The notes: generated by a model from the sequence alone, not told the origin. A stretch of DNA of 64,000 bases from Methanoculleus chikugoensis (GCF_019669965.1 NZ_AP019781.1:2543092-2607091), one strand, 5' to 3'; positions 16,579-25,268 are shown, counted from the stretch's first letter. Translations and numbers: made by a program.

Positions 16579-17781
16579 GTGTTTTCAGGTATCAGGGTCT
16601 CCGCGTTCCTGGCGTGGAAGTCGATCCAGCGCGGGAGCAGGGGGACGCTCGCCCTCACCATCATGATCATCGCTCTCATCTTCGTGAACCTAGTCTTTCT
16701 CCCCTCCATCATCTCCGGGGTCGTCGTGACCTTCGATACCCAGTCGATCGACTTCGACCTCGGAAACCTGGTCATCGAGCCCCGGGAAGGCAACCGGTAC
16801 ATCGACGGCGTGGACGGCCTCCAGAAGAAGATCGAGCAGATCCCGGGGATCACGGGGACGTCTCCCCGGATAACCGCCGGAGCGACGTTCTTTTACCGGG
16901 GGCGCAACGCCGCGAGCACGCTCTACGGCATAACCCCGGAAGACGAGCGATCGGTGACCAGGATCGCCGACTACATGACCGCGGGTGAGTTCCTCTCGGG
17001 CGGCGATACTGACGCGATCATCATCGGCGCGACCCTCGCGGGGACGGAAGGGGTGGAGGAGGGGGGCCTCCCTTCACTTGAGGGGGTCGAGGTCGGCGAT
17101 TCGGTAGATGTGGCCTATCCGAACGGCGCAACAAGGACCTACCGGGTGAAGGGGATCTTCGAGACCCAGTCTTTCGGCGTCGATACGGCGGCCTTCGTCA
17201 CCACCCGCGAGATGAGCGGGGTGCTCGGGCTCGATAACCAGGCATCCATGATCCTGGTCAAGACCGCGGTCAACGGCAGGGAAGAGGAGTACAAGACGGA
17301 GATCCTCTCCTACGGCGTCCAGGAGGAGGTTCTGACGTTCCGGGAGAAGTCGGGAGGGTTCGTCGACCAGGCGATCCGGAGTTTCAACATCATCAACGCC
17401 ATCTCGACACTCGTCAGCCTGATCATCGCCATCGTGGTGGTCTTCATCGTGATCTTCATCAACACCGTGAACCGGCGCCGCCAGATCGGGATCCTGAAAG
17501 CAATCGGCATCGACCAGCAGATCATCATCAACTCCTACGTCCTCCAGGTGCTCTTCATCACCGCCGTCGGGGCGCTCGTCGGGATCGGGCTGAACGCCGG
17601 GGTGACGACCTACCTGACCGCCTACCCGCTCGTCTTCCCCGGCGGCCCGGTCTACCCGGATGTGGAGGTGTCTGCCATCCTCCGGAGCATCGGGAGCCTC
17701 TTCGGGGTCTCGCTGGTGGCAGGCTACATCCCGGCGTGGCGGATCGCGCGGGAGGATATCCTCTCCGCAATCAGGGGATGA
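16579..17781 (+). CDS. ABC transporter permease, MacB/LolCE-like
   Basis: About 400 residues: one N-terminal membrane helix (about 25-48), a large extracytoplasmic domain (MacB-PCD-like, about 50-255) and three C-terminal helices in the FtsX-like domain, with the typical RRRQIGILKAIGI segment between helices. Such permeases handle lipoproteins, peptides or signalling and form the membrane part of type VII ABC systems. The GTG at 16579 has a GGGGGAG site eight bases upstream; a GTG at 16570 overlapping the previous stop is the alternative. Confidence 0.88.
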   Translation: MFSGIRVSAFLAWKSIQRGSRGTLALTIMIIALIFVNLVFLPSIISGVVVTFDTQSIDFDLGNLVIEPREGNRYIDGVDGLQKKIEQIPGITGTSPRITAGATFFYRGRNAASTLYGITPEDERSVTRIADYMTAGEFLSGGDTDAIIIGATLAGTEGVEEGGLPSLEGVEVGDSVDVAYPNGATRTYRVKGIFETQSFGVDTAAFVTTREMSGVLGLDNQASMILVKTAVNGREEEYKTEILSYGVQEEVLTFREKSGGFVDQAIRSFNIINAISTLVSLIIAIVVVFIVIFINTVNRRRQIGILKAIGIDQQIIINSYVLQVLFITAVGALVGIGLNAGVTTYLTAYPLVFPGGPVYPDVEVSAILRSIGSLFGVSLVAGYIPAWRIAREDILSAIRG

Positions 17782-17785
17782 GGCG

Positions 17786-18472
17786 ATGATCGTCGCAGAA
17801 AACCTCACGAGAGTCTACACGATGGGGAAGGTGGAAGTCCGTGCCCTCGCGGGCGTCTCGCTCGAGGTCGCAAAAGGCGAGTTCGTCGGGATCATGGGGG
17901 CGAGCGGCAGCGGGAAGTCAACGCTCCTCCATATCCTCGGGCTCCTCGATCGCCCCACCTCCGGTTCGGTCACGATCGACGGGACGGATGTCCTCACCCT
18001 CTCCGACCACCAGCGAACCCTTTTCCGGCTGAACCGGCTCGGCTACGTCTTCCAGGACTACGCGCTGATCGGGGAGCTCACCGCGCTTGAGAACGTCTAC
18101 CTGACGTCGCTCGTCCGGGGCGCATCGAAGGACGAGTACATCGAGCGGAGCGCCGAGATCCTTCGGCGGGTCGGCCTCGGCGACCGGATGGATCACCGGC
18201 AGAGCGAACTCTCCGGCGGCGAGCAGCAGCGCGTGGCGATAGCCCGGGCGCTCGTGAACAGTCCGAGTATCCTGCTCGCCGACGAACCCTGCGCGAACCT
18301 CGACAGCCAGACCTCGAAGAGCATCCTCGACCTCTTTGCACGGTTAAACGAGGACCTCGACCAGACGATCGTGATGGTCTCGCACGAGGACTGGCACAAG
18401 GAGTACTTCTGCCGGATCGTCACCCTCCGGGACGGCCTGATCGGGGATATGGTGGAGTGCAGGAAGGCGTGA
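17786..18472 (+). CDS. ABC transporter ATP-binding protein, LolD/MacB-like
   Basis: 228 residues with all ABC ATPase motifs: Walker A GASGSGKST (38-46), Q-loop VFQDY (88-92), signature LSGGEQQ (142-148), Walker B ILLADEP (162-168) and H-loop His200. It energises the permease encoded four bases upstream. The ATG at 17786 is preceded by GGGGATGAGG. The stop is immediately followed by mosaic hairpin element C, which may form the 3' end of the transcript. Confidence 0.93.
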   Translation: MIVAENLTRVYTMGKVEVRALAGVSLEVAKGEFVGIMGASGSGKSTLLHILGLLDRPTSGSVTIDGTDVLTLSDHQRTLFRLNRLGYVFQDYALIGELTALENVYLTSLVRGASKDEYIERSAEILRRVGLGDRMDHRQSELSGGEQQRVAIARALVNSPSILLADEPCANLDSQTSKSILDLFARLNEDLDQTIVMVSHEDWHKEYFCRIVTLRDGLIGDMVECRKA

Positions 18473-18540
18473 CATGCTCCACGGGCTGGAGTTTCATGCA
18501 GAGTCCGTAGCGAATGTCTCACTTCGCGTCTTCGCGTGAG
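18473..18540 (+). repeat. Mosaic hairpin element, copy C (short)
   Basis: It begins directly after the ATPase stop with CATGCTCC, then a perfect hairpin CTCCA/TGGAG (18477-18491), the linker TTTCATGC, a degenerate hairpin, and the terminus CACTTCGCGTCTTCGCGTGAG in two overlapping parts at 18520-18540. Linkers and terminus match copies A and B. No coding potential. Confidence 0.75.
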
Positions 18541-18716
18541 TTTTCAGTAAAGGAGGATGACGAAGCATCACCCGAAGTGCGACGTAATTAGAGCATTCGC
18601 CACCCTGCATGTGTCCTGGAGCATGAACGTACGCCCACCCATGCACGCTGAGCAGAAAAAAACGGCGCCGATATTTTTATATTGGACGCAGTATACAAAC
18701 CCGGCCGGCGAGAGGC

Positions 18717-18893
18717 ATGCAGGAACAGAAGACATTCAGGTGCAAAGATCTCGGCCTTGCGTGCGAGTTCGAGGAGAAGGCCGAGAACGAGAACGAGCTG
18801 ATGAAGCGGGTCGAGGGGCACGTTCAGACCGCCCACCAGATGAACCCGGAGCAGCCTGAAGTGCAGGAGAAGATCCGCAAGGCGATGCGGTGA
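18717..18893 (+). CDS. DUF1059 family small protein
   Basis: 58 residues. The pattern FRCKDLGLACEFEEKAENE, then HVQTAHQM and a C-terminal KIRKAMR, matches the DUF1059 family of small proteins, of unknown function. A TATA-like ATATTTTTATATTG at about 18671-18684 supports an independent promoter. GAGAGG lies just before the ATG. Confidence 0.82.
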   Translation: MQEQKTFRCKDLGLACEFEEKAENENELMKRVEGHVQTAHQMNPEQPEVQEKIRKAMR

Positions 18894-18966
18894 GGGGGCA
18901 CAGCGTCCCCGAAGCTTTTTCACCATCACCGGCCAGCACCTCAGGGGAACAGCAGGTTCTTTTCCG

Positions 18967-19578
18967 ATGAAGATCACCGGGACCGGCATGGCACACCACA
19001 CGCGTTCCCGGAGACATCTGCCCGAGGATGAAGCCGCCCGGCGGCGCTGGCAGCACCCCGAGTCCATCCTCGAAGGGATCGGGCTTGCCTTCGGCTCGAC
19101 CTTCATCGACGTCGGGTGCGGAGAGGGGTTCTTCGCGCTCCCGGCTGCGAGGATGGTCGGGCCGCACGGCCGCGTCTGCGGAATCGATATCGACGCCGAA
19201 GCGCTGGATCTCCTGCAGGAGAAGGCATTTCGTGAGGGGCTCGACAACGTCGTCCTCCACCGGGGGATGGCCGAAGAGATTGTTCTCTGCAGCGGTTGCG
19301 CGGACGTCGTCTTCTTCGGCATCGACCTCCACGACTTCGTCGACCCGGTTCGGGTGCTCCGGAATGCAAACCGGATGGTATCCGGATCCGGCCTGATCGT
19401 CGACATGGACTGGAAGAAGGAGCCGCTCCCTCTCGGTCCGCCGCCCGGAAAGAAGTTCAGCCCGGAGCATGCGGCGGCGCTGATGACGGAGGCAGGACTG
19501 GAGGTCAGGGCGGTGGCGGAGTCAGGGCCGTATCATTACATCGTCACGGCCGTGGCGGGGGATAAAAAGAAGGGATAG
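18967..19578 (+). CDS. Class I SAM-dependent methyltransferase
   Basis: 203 residues. Motif I is FIDVGCGEGFFALPAA (about 46-61), followed by GIDIDAEAL with the acidic residue that binds the ribose of SAM, and FFGIDLHDF as motif IV. The fold and the PYHYIVTAVA end resemble Methyltransf_25/UbiE-type small-molecule enzymes; the substrate is unknown. A second in-frame ATG at 18988 is a possible start. It converges on the lipoprotein gene with a three-base gap. Confidence 0.87.
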   Translation: MKITGTGMAHHTRSRRHLPEDEAARRRWQHPESILEGIGLAFGSTFIDVGCGEGFFALPAARMVGPHGRVCGIDIDAEALDLLQEKAFREGLDNVVLHRGMAEEIVLCSGCADVVFFGIDLHDFVDPVRVLRNANRMVSGSGLIVDMDWKKEPLPLGPPPGKKFSPEHAAALMTEAGLEVRAVAESGPYHYIVTAVAGDKKKG

Positions 19579-19581
19579 GGG

Positions 19582-20193
19582 TTACTTCAGGTTCGCGATG
19601 CCGCCGTAGTTGACGGCGTTCACGAACGCATCGAGATCCGATTTGGAGCCGCCTTCGACGCTGATATAGACCATGAACCGGTCGTTCACGCCGACCCAGG
19701 TGCCGTAGGAGTCAGGCTTATTGAAGTACTCCCAGGACGGGTAGCCGCCGGCCTTCCCCTGCTTGTAGTAGCCCTCGGTCGACTCGAACGAGATCATCGA
19801 GTCCCAGGACTGCCAGTAGCCCACGTCGTAGTAGGCCGAATCCTGGATCAAGATCGTCGCCCAGGCATTCTCCTTGCCGTATTCACGGGACGCCCAGGTC
19901 CACTGGCTATCCTCGACCGTCCAAGACGCCCCGACAGGCTCTTCTGCAGTCCAGCCTGCAGGCGCATTCGGGAGGTACGCGATCAACGCCGTATACGAGA
20001 CCGCGGTCACGCTGCCCGGGACGCCCCCGGGAGCTGAGGTACCGCTGGCGGTGACGCTGGTGGTGGCCGCCGGGCCAGTTCCAGAGGAGGCGTCGCCGGT
20101 CGTATCCGTTGTACCCGTACAGCCTGCCGTCATGAGGCAGAGCGCGAGCAGCGCAAAGAGTCCCAGAACCATTGCTGGTGAGATTTTTTTCAT
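19582..20193 (-). CDS. Secreted lipoprotein of unknown function
   Basis: 203 residues. An N-terminal signal peptide with a TAGC lipobox (Cys24) is followed by a Thr/Ser/Gly-rich linker to about residue 55 and then a folded domain rich in Trp and Tyr, with WTAEEPVGASWTVEDSQWTW and a repeated YGK/GYW theme. The protein is likely anchored outside the membrane. A TATA-like stretch near 20222-20240 on the minus strand lies about 35 bases upstream of the ATG. Family not recognised. Confidence 0.85.
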   Translation of the reverse strand: MKKISPAMVLGLFALLALCLMTAGCTGTTDTTGDASSGTGPAATTSVTASGTSAPGGVPGSVTAVSYTALIAYLPNAPAGWTAEEPVGASWTVEDSQWTWASREYGKENAWATILIQDSAYYDVGYWQSWDSMISFESTEGYYKQGKAGGYPSWEYFNKPDSYGTWVGVNDRFMVYISVEGGSKSDLDAFVNAVNYGGIANLK

Positions 20194-20413
20194 AATAATG
20201 CCCTCTGAACGACCAGAATGATAGAATAATATTTATAGATTGTTATTTTGCTTCGCCGACCGTTCTAATCAGCCGAAAACCGTTTTGGAGCATGCACGAA
20301 TCTCCCGCTAAAGGGCAGGCTCCGAAACGATAGAATCCGGATACACCCGGACGGCGAATATCGTTTCCAGGAGTTTAAGAAAACTATTTAACCATTCCGA
20401 GATACCTTACCGC

Positions 20414-20857
20414 ATGATTCAGAAAAAAAGCATCTGCAGCGTCCTGGTTGCAGGATTGCTGGTAATGTGCCTCCTCGGTGCCGGTTGCACGTCGCAGCCG
20501 GAAGAGGGAACCCCGACCGCGACGCCCACACCCGCCGCGACGGGGGAGTACGTCTTCAACGAGACGAACAACAACGAGACCGTCACCCTCCCGGCCGGAA
20601 GCGAGATCGCGATCAGGCTTGACGAGAACCCGACGACCGGCTTTTCGTGGAACGTCACATCGTCTGCCGGACTCGAGTACGTGAACGACACCTACATCGC
20701 GCCGGAGACCGAACTCGTGGGCGCAGGAGGGGTGCACGTATGGCAGTACCTCGCCGCCGAGCCCGGCGCCGCCGAGTTCACCGCGATCTACAAGCGCCCC
20801 TGGGAAGAGACGACCGGCAACGAGACCACGTTCTCGATGGCATTCATCATCGAGTAA
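20414..20857 (+). CDS. Chagasin-like (I42) protease inhibitor lipoprotein
   Basis: 147 residues. A lipobox GAGC (Cys25) follows the signal helix, then a Pro/Thr linker. The folded part carries the three inhibitor loops of the chagasin family in order: NPTTGF (72-77), GAGG (103-106) and RPW (128-130). Chagasins block papain-like cysteine peptidases, so this one probably acts at the cell surface. The TATA-like CTATTTAACC near 20385 lies about 27 bases before the ATG. Confidence 0.9.
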   Translation: MIQKKSICSVLVAGLLVMCLLGAGCTSQPEEGTPTATPTPAATGEYVFNETNNNETVTLPAGSEIAIRLDENPTTGFSWNVTSSAGLEYVNDTYIAPETELVGAGGVHVWQYLAAEPGAAEFTAIYKRPWEETTGNETTFSMAFIIE

Positions 20858-20916
20858 CCTGCGCACGTTCCCCCGCAACCGTGCGGGGGACAAAGACCCC
20901 TCTTTTGGGAGCCGGG

Positions 20917-22374
20917 TCACCCCAGGAACCTGCGCCGGTGCGCGGCCGAGAGAATGAGCGAACTCAACCTCCCGGTCTCGTTCTCGCGGAGCGCCCGGGC
21001 GATCTCGCCCGTGATCTCCGCATGCTCCGCGTCCGGTTCGACATCCACCAGGTCGGCCACCCTCTCCGCAAGTTCCCGGGGGACGAAACCGGTCTCCGTA
21101 TTGAGGAACCGGGCGGCGGCCCTCAGGTCCTCGTCGAAGTTGATGTAGGTGTCCCTGAGAAACCCGATGTCCGCATCGTCCAGCGCATCCAGGCCAAGAA
21201 CCTCGGGAGGGAGACCGATCGAGTAGAGGGCCGCGGTGAACTTGATCGCCCGCGGCAGGGTGATCCCGCCGGTGCTCCGGGCGTAGCCGAAGAGGCCGAT
21301 GTGCAGTTTCCGCTTCCGCCTCTCGGGCACATACCGGGCAACCCGGTTGATCACGGGGGCAAGCGGCCCGAGCCGCCGCTCGTATGCCTGGGTATACCTC
21401 CCGATCAGGTCGAGAGCCGCTGCCTCGTCGACGGGCCGGGGGCGGCCGGGCCTTCGCTCCTCCAGCCTCCGGACCGCATTCTGGACATCCTCAAGCGGGT
21501 GATCGTACTTGAATGCCGACTGGACGGTGAACGTGTGGACGCTCGGGTACTCGGTGGTAACCCGACCGACGGTCCCCGGGGAGAGACCGCCCCGAAACGG
21601 CGCCGAACCCACCCCAATGATGGGATAGATCCGTGTCCCCGTCTCCTCTGAGACCTCCTGGATGTGCAGGAGCGCGATCTTGTTCAGAAGAACCGCGCTG
21701 ACGAGCCCGTAGTTCATCGCCGGGTCGGATCGGGCAAGGAAGACGCGCTGGTCGGCGATATCCTTGCCTTCGAGGTAGCGCCTGACCGTGGTATGCGCAT
21801 CCAACATATGGTCCATCTCCTCAAAGAGTGGGATCACGTTGATCCGGTTCGGCCGGAACCTCCCGATCCAGTCCGCGATGGTCAAGCCCCCTTCCCCAAG
21901 GCTTCTCTCCTGCTTCCCGACGACGATGTCGGTGTAATAACGATAGATATTATCGATAGCGGCGTGAGACGCCGTCATCGGGAGGATCACCTCGAATATC
22001 GGGGGACACTCGTCCCCGTAGAAGAGGCACGCCGTATCGAACGACCGCGGGATGCTCTCAAGCGTCTCGAGGAGTATCTTCGCCTCGGCCGTCTCGACCT
22101 CGGGGTTCGGGACCCGGAGCGTCAGGAAGACGTCCCGGCCGAGCCTCTTCTCCCGGAAGTAGGTGTCGTACCGGGAGAGGAGTTTCCTGACCACGAAGTT
22201 GTCGACCTCTTTTCCCTCGCAGTCCCACATCTGCTCGGTGCACCCCAGGTGAGAGTAGGCGTAGTACGCCTCCTGGACCTCGTCGTCGCCGCCGAGCTCC
22301 GGGCTCTCGGCAAAAAACGGCAGGTTGACGTTGTCGGGGTGCTGGGTGCTCATGCACTGCGGTATCCGTACCAT
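20917..22374 (-). CDS. ppcA: Phosphoenolpyruvate carboxylase, archaeal type
   Basis: 485 residues, the length of archaeal PEPC rather than the 900-residue bacterial enzyme. It begins with the family hallmark IPQCMSTQHPDNVN and contains SHLGCTEQMWDCEGKE and the GVGSAPFRGGLSPG glycine-rich segment. It carboxylates PEP to oxaloacetate, the anaplerotic entry for biosynthesis in methanogens. An 11-bp inverted repeat lies 38-73 bases upstream of the start and could affect its expression. Confidence 0.95.
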   Translation of the reverse strand: MVRIPQCMSTQHPDNVNLPFFAESPELGGDDEVQEAYYAYSHLGCTEQMWDCEGKEVDNFVVRKLLSRYDTYFREKRLGRDVFLTLRVPNPEVETAEAKILLETLESIPRSFDTACLFYGDECPPIFEVILPMTASHAAIDNIYRYYTDIVVGKQERSLGEGGLTIADWIGRFRPNRINVIPLFEEMDHMLDAHTTVRRYLEGKDIADQRVFLARSDPAMNYGLVSAVLLNKIALLHIQEVSEETGTRIYPIIGVGSAPFRGGLSPGTVGRVTTEYPSVHTFTVQSAFKYDHPLEDVQNAVRRLEERRPGRPRPVDEAAALDLIGRYTQAYERRLGPLAPVINRVARYVPERRKRKLHIGLFGYARSTGGITLPRAIKFTAALYSIGLPPEVLGLDALDDADIGFLRDTYINFDEDLRAAARFLNTETGFVPRELAERVADLVDVEPDAEHAEITGEIARALRENETGRLSSLILSAAHRRRFLG

Positions 22375-22411
22375 AGAGTTTAGCGCTCCTTCATAGCGGG
22401 GACCGGGCGTC

Positions 22412-22447
22412 TCATGTCAACCCCTCTTTGGTTTACGGTTGACATGA
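22412..22447 (-). terminator. 11-bp perfect inverted repeat between MBL gene and ppcA
   Basis: TCATGTCAACC (22412-22422) pairs with GGTTGACATGA (22437-22447) around a 14-base loop. On the minus strand it follows the MBL gene by 35 bases with a T-run just before it, so it may be a terminator. It could also be an operator of ppcA. Confidence 0.4.
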
Positions 22448-22481
22448 AAAACTCTTCGGTCGCCTCCTGTCCCACCGCGGT

Positions 22482-23264
22482 TCATTCCCGGGCCTTCCGC
22501 TCCGTCCTCCCGCCGTCGAACCATCTCCACACCTCCGTTCCCGGCCACGGCCCCCCGCGTGCCGCATAAACCCGTTCCGGCCCGAAGGCAAGAAGATCCA
22601 GAAGGCTCCTCCTTGCCGCCGCGGGATCGTCTATCCTGAAGGGCAACCGGGGTCTTCCGCCCGGGAAGAGGGTGGAGAGGAGATCGCCGACGATGGCGGT
22701 GCCGCCGGCGAGGAGAACCGATACCGAGCCGGGGGTATGTCCCGGCGTGGGGACGATCCTGCCCCGGAGACCAAACGCCCCAAGGTCGGCAATGCCCTCG
22801 ATGATGATATCGGGCTCAACACCCCCCGGACCGGAGACGACCTTCCTTTCGCGCACAAGCCGGATCAGGCCCGGGACGACCCGGGCGGGGAAGCGCAGGC
22901 CGTCGACCCCGAGGCGGACGGCAGCGGCATCGCCCTCGTGAACGGCGACCGGTGCGCCGGTCAGTTCCCGGAGCGCGTCGGCACTCCCGTAATTCTCCGG
23001 ATGCCCGTGCGTGACCAGGATCAACGAGACCTCGTCGCGCCTGATGCCCGCCTGCTTCATCACGGCCAGGATGGCCGCCTCATCCCCGGGATTGCCGGTA
23101 TCGACCAGGAGCACATTCCGGTCCCTGACGATGAACGCGGTGGTCGCGCCGAGCGGCACGGCGACGACCGCCGGAAGAGAGCGGGCGGCGAGGCTCTTCG
23201 TCTTCTGCTCCAGAACCCGCCCGCCCCCGGCAGAACCCACCGTACTCCGACTGTCGGCCTTCAT
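22482..23264 (-). CDS. MBL-fold protein with altered metal motif
   Basis: 260 residues. The first metal motif reads THGHPENYGSA (His86, His88, Glu90, Asn91) where active members have HxHxDH, so the second-site Asp and His are changed to Glu and Asn. His176 (PGHTPGS) and Asp194 (VGDLLS) are kept, but the final His is replaced in YAARGGPWPG. It may bind one metal or none. The N-terminal 30 residues are low complexity, so a later start is possible. Confidence 0.78.
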   Translation of the reverse strand: MKADSRSTVGSAGGGRVLEQKTKSLAARSLPAVVAVPLGATTAFIVRDRNVLLVDTGNPGDEAAILAVMKQAGIRRDEVSLILVTHGHPENYGSADALRELTGAPVAVHEGDAAAVRLGVDGLRFPARVVPGLIRLVRERKVVSGPGGVEPDIIIEGIADLGAFGLRGRIVPTPGHTPGSVSVLLAGGTAIVGDLLSTLFPGGRPRLPFRIDDPAAARRSLLDLLAFGPERVYAARGGPWPGTEVWRWFDGGRTERKARE

Positions 23265-23404
23265 AGCATCCTCACCCCGGGATGCCTTCTCTCTACATCA
23301 ATGATTCGGTCGGAACGAGGAGAATACATGAAGTGTATCGCGAATGGGCCGGGATCAGGCAGAGTTGCCGGACAGGAACCGCTGTCTCCGGCAACTTTCA
23401 ATAT

Positions 23405-23414
23405 GCATATATAT
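23405..23414 (+). promoter_or_regulatory. TATA box of the DUF3821-like gene
   Basis: GCATATATATCG surrounds 23405-23414, about 25 bases before the ATG at 23436, which implies a nearly leaderless message and supports this start rather than the longer open frame. Confidence 0.5.
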
Positions 23415-23435
23415 CGTAAAAACGAGTCTGGAACC

Positions 23436-23978
23436 ATGGCGTATGAGAAATCGACATCCCGACATCTCCTCGTGATCCTCGTAGTCCTTTCCCTGGCGCT
23501 CGTCGTCCCGGCAGCCGCACAGGAGACCGGTACACGATTGGTGCAGCCCGGCGATACGATCGAGGTGGAGGCCGAACCGATCGTCCTCGACCTCATAGGG
23601 CTCCGCAAAGCGGATTCGTTCAACCCGATCACGGAACTCCGGAAGTACCAGGACGACAACCCTGCAAAATCGATCAGGCGGGTTATCGGCGTCCCGAAGG
23701 ACAGCTACTTCACGATCAACGTCTATACGTTCAAAGGGTATTACGGGCGATATTTTCCGTATAGTAAGGAAGACGGCCTGATTCACGAGAACAGCATCGT
23801 GTTCGTCCACGCTCCGCCTCCCACGGCCACAGAGACCGCTGCCGAGGTCACGGAGACGCCCTCGGAGACATCGACGGCCACGACCACGCAGGAACCGACC
23901 CGGGCGCCGCTCCCGGGACTGATCGCGATCGCCGCGATCGCTCTCGCCGGACTGCTTGGCGCAGCGCAGAAACGGTAG
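23436..23978 (+). CDS. Secreted DUF3821-like surface protein
   Basis: 180 residues. A signal peptide (about 8-28, ending AAAQ) precedes a beta-rich domain of about 95 residues with GDTIEVEAEPIVLDLIGL and YYGRYFPYSK. This resembles DUF3821, found in Methanomicrobiales surface proteins, by recall only. A Thr/Glu/Pro-rich stalk (about 130-160) and a C-terminal hydrophobic segment ending AAQKR follow, as in membrane-anchored archaeal surface proteins. The stalk is a likely glycosylation region. Confidence 0.8.
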   Translation: MAYEKSTSRHLLVILVVLSLALVVPAAAQETGTRLVQPGDTIEVEAEPIVLDLIGLRKADSFNPITELRKYQDDNPAKSIRRVIGVPKDSYFTINVYTFKGYYGRYFPYSKEDGLIHENSIVFVHAPPPTATETAAEVTETPSETSTATTTQEPTRAPLPGLIAIAAIALAGLLGAAQKR

Positions 23979-23999
23979 ACAGACTCCACGATATCGTTT

Positions 24000-24022
24000 G
24001 GGGAGGCACCGCGGACCTCCCC
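24000..24022 (+). terminator. Hairpin after the DUF3821-like gene
   Basis: GGGGAGG (24000-24006) pairs with CCTCCCC (24016-24022) around nine bases, 22 bases past the stop codon. No T-run follows, so a terminator role is uncertain. The remainder of 24023-24325 holds a TATA-like TATTATATACA at 24094-24104 and no convincing gene. Confidence 0.35.
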
Positions 24023-24325
24023 GACCGGTAAAACGGGCTGCCGGTCAGCCTCGCAACCGTTCATAGGGGACGCCTCTCCCGGCTGCAGGTCGGTATTATA
24101 TACAACCATCCCTACTTCCCCACCCGAGGAAGGATCACCCGTGCAGGATCCCGGCACCGCCCGGTCACCATTTCTCGCGAGACGTCCCTCTCATCGAATC
24201 GGTGCCGATATAGGGACACTGCAGGTGTTTGCAAGATGGGTGAGCACTTTCTCCGTGAATGAAGGGAACCTGCCCGGCCGGTGCTCAGGAGGAGCGGCGA
24301 GAGGGGGTTCCGGGAGGCTCTAACG

Positions 24326-25228
24326 ATGAACGGATGTAACCTCTATGCACCGGCGGTGGCCCTGATCGCCCTCGCCCTTCTCGCCGGTGTCGCAACGGCC
24401 GCGGAGCACCGGGTCACCAACGCCACAGTCGACCAGGTCTATTCAACGGTCCTTGCCGACCGCATCCTCTGGTCCGACAACCGAACCGGGGACTACGATG
24501 TCTACCTCTACAACCTGACCGGGGAGAGCGAACGCGCGCTCTCACCGCCGGAGACAGACCAGTTCGCCGCAGCGCTCCCCGCCGGGATGGGGATGAGCGG
24601 CGACCGGATCGTCTGGGAGGACAACCGGAGCGGGAACCGGGACATCTACCTCTACGACCTGGCCGCAGGGGAGGAGAGGCAGATCACGAACGGATCCGGT
24701 TATGAGGTCAATCCCGCCATCGCCGGAGACTGGATCGTCTGGCAGGACGACCGGAACGGCAACTGGGATATCTACCTCTACGACCTCGCTACCGGACAGG
24801 AGAACCGGATCACGGATAACGAGAGCGCGCAGATGACTCCCGCCGTCACGGAGAGCATGGTCGTCTGGAACGACTACCGGAACGGCAACTGGGACATCTA
24901 CGCCTGGACCCCCGATGAGGGGGCGCCGTCCGCACCGTCTGCGCCGTCTCCCCCCTCCGCGCCGGGGCCGGGCCTGACTCCCACCTCGCCCGGAGTGCCC
25001 GGAGTGCCCGGAGTGCCCGGAGTGCCCGGTGCAACCACCCGTCCGACAGCTGCAACGCCGACGGCTACTCCGACGGCGACAGCCACACCGACGCCTGAAG
25101 CAACGGTGACCATGCCGCCCGATGACCTGACGGAGACCCTGACGCCCACAAGAACCCTGCCGCCGAGAACCTTCCCGCCGGTGACCTTCGTAACCCTCGA
25201 ACCAACCCAGACACCGTTCCTCCTGTGA
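24326..25228 (+). CDS. Secreted TolB-like beta-propeller protein
   Basis: 300 residues from an ATG with GGGAGG nine bases upstream. A signal peptide (to about residue 24) precedes four propeller-like repeats of about 45 residues, each with WxDxRxGNxDIYLYDL (around 55, 100, 145, 190). The C-terminal 100 residues are a Pro/Thr/Ser-rich stalk that includes four GVP units (SPGVPGVPGVPGVPG) and PSAPSAPSPPSAP. No clear C-terminal membrane helix is visible. TolB-like propellers bind proteins or sugars; the target is unknown. Confidence 0.87.
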   Translation: MNGCNLYAPAVALIALALLAGVATAAEHRVTNATVDQVYSTVLADRILWSDNRTGDYDVYLYNLTGESERALSPPETDQFAAALPAGMGMSGDRIVWEDNRSGNRDIYLYDLAAGEERQITNGSGYEVNPAIAGDWIVWQDDRNGNWDIYLYDLATGQENRITDNESAQMTPAVTESMVVWNDYRNGNWDIYAWTPDEGAPSAPSAPSPPSAPGPGLTPTSPGVPGVPGVPGVPGATTRPTAATPTATPTATATPTPEATVTMPPDDLTETLTPTRTLPPRTFPPVTFVTLEPTQTPFLL

Positions 25229-25268
25229 CGGGGACCGGGCGGGGCATGCCGTGAGGCTGTCCCGGATA

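Noticed and set aside
22412-22447. tRNA or small structured RNA at the inverted repeat
   Set aside because: Only one stem is present and no cloverleaf or T-arm sequence was found.
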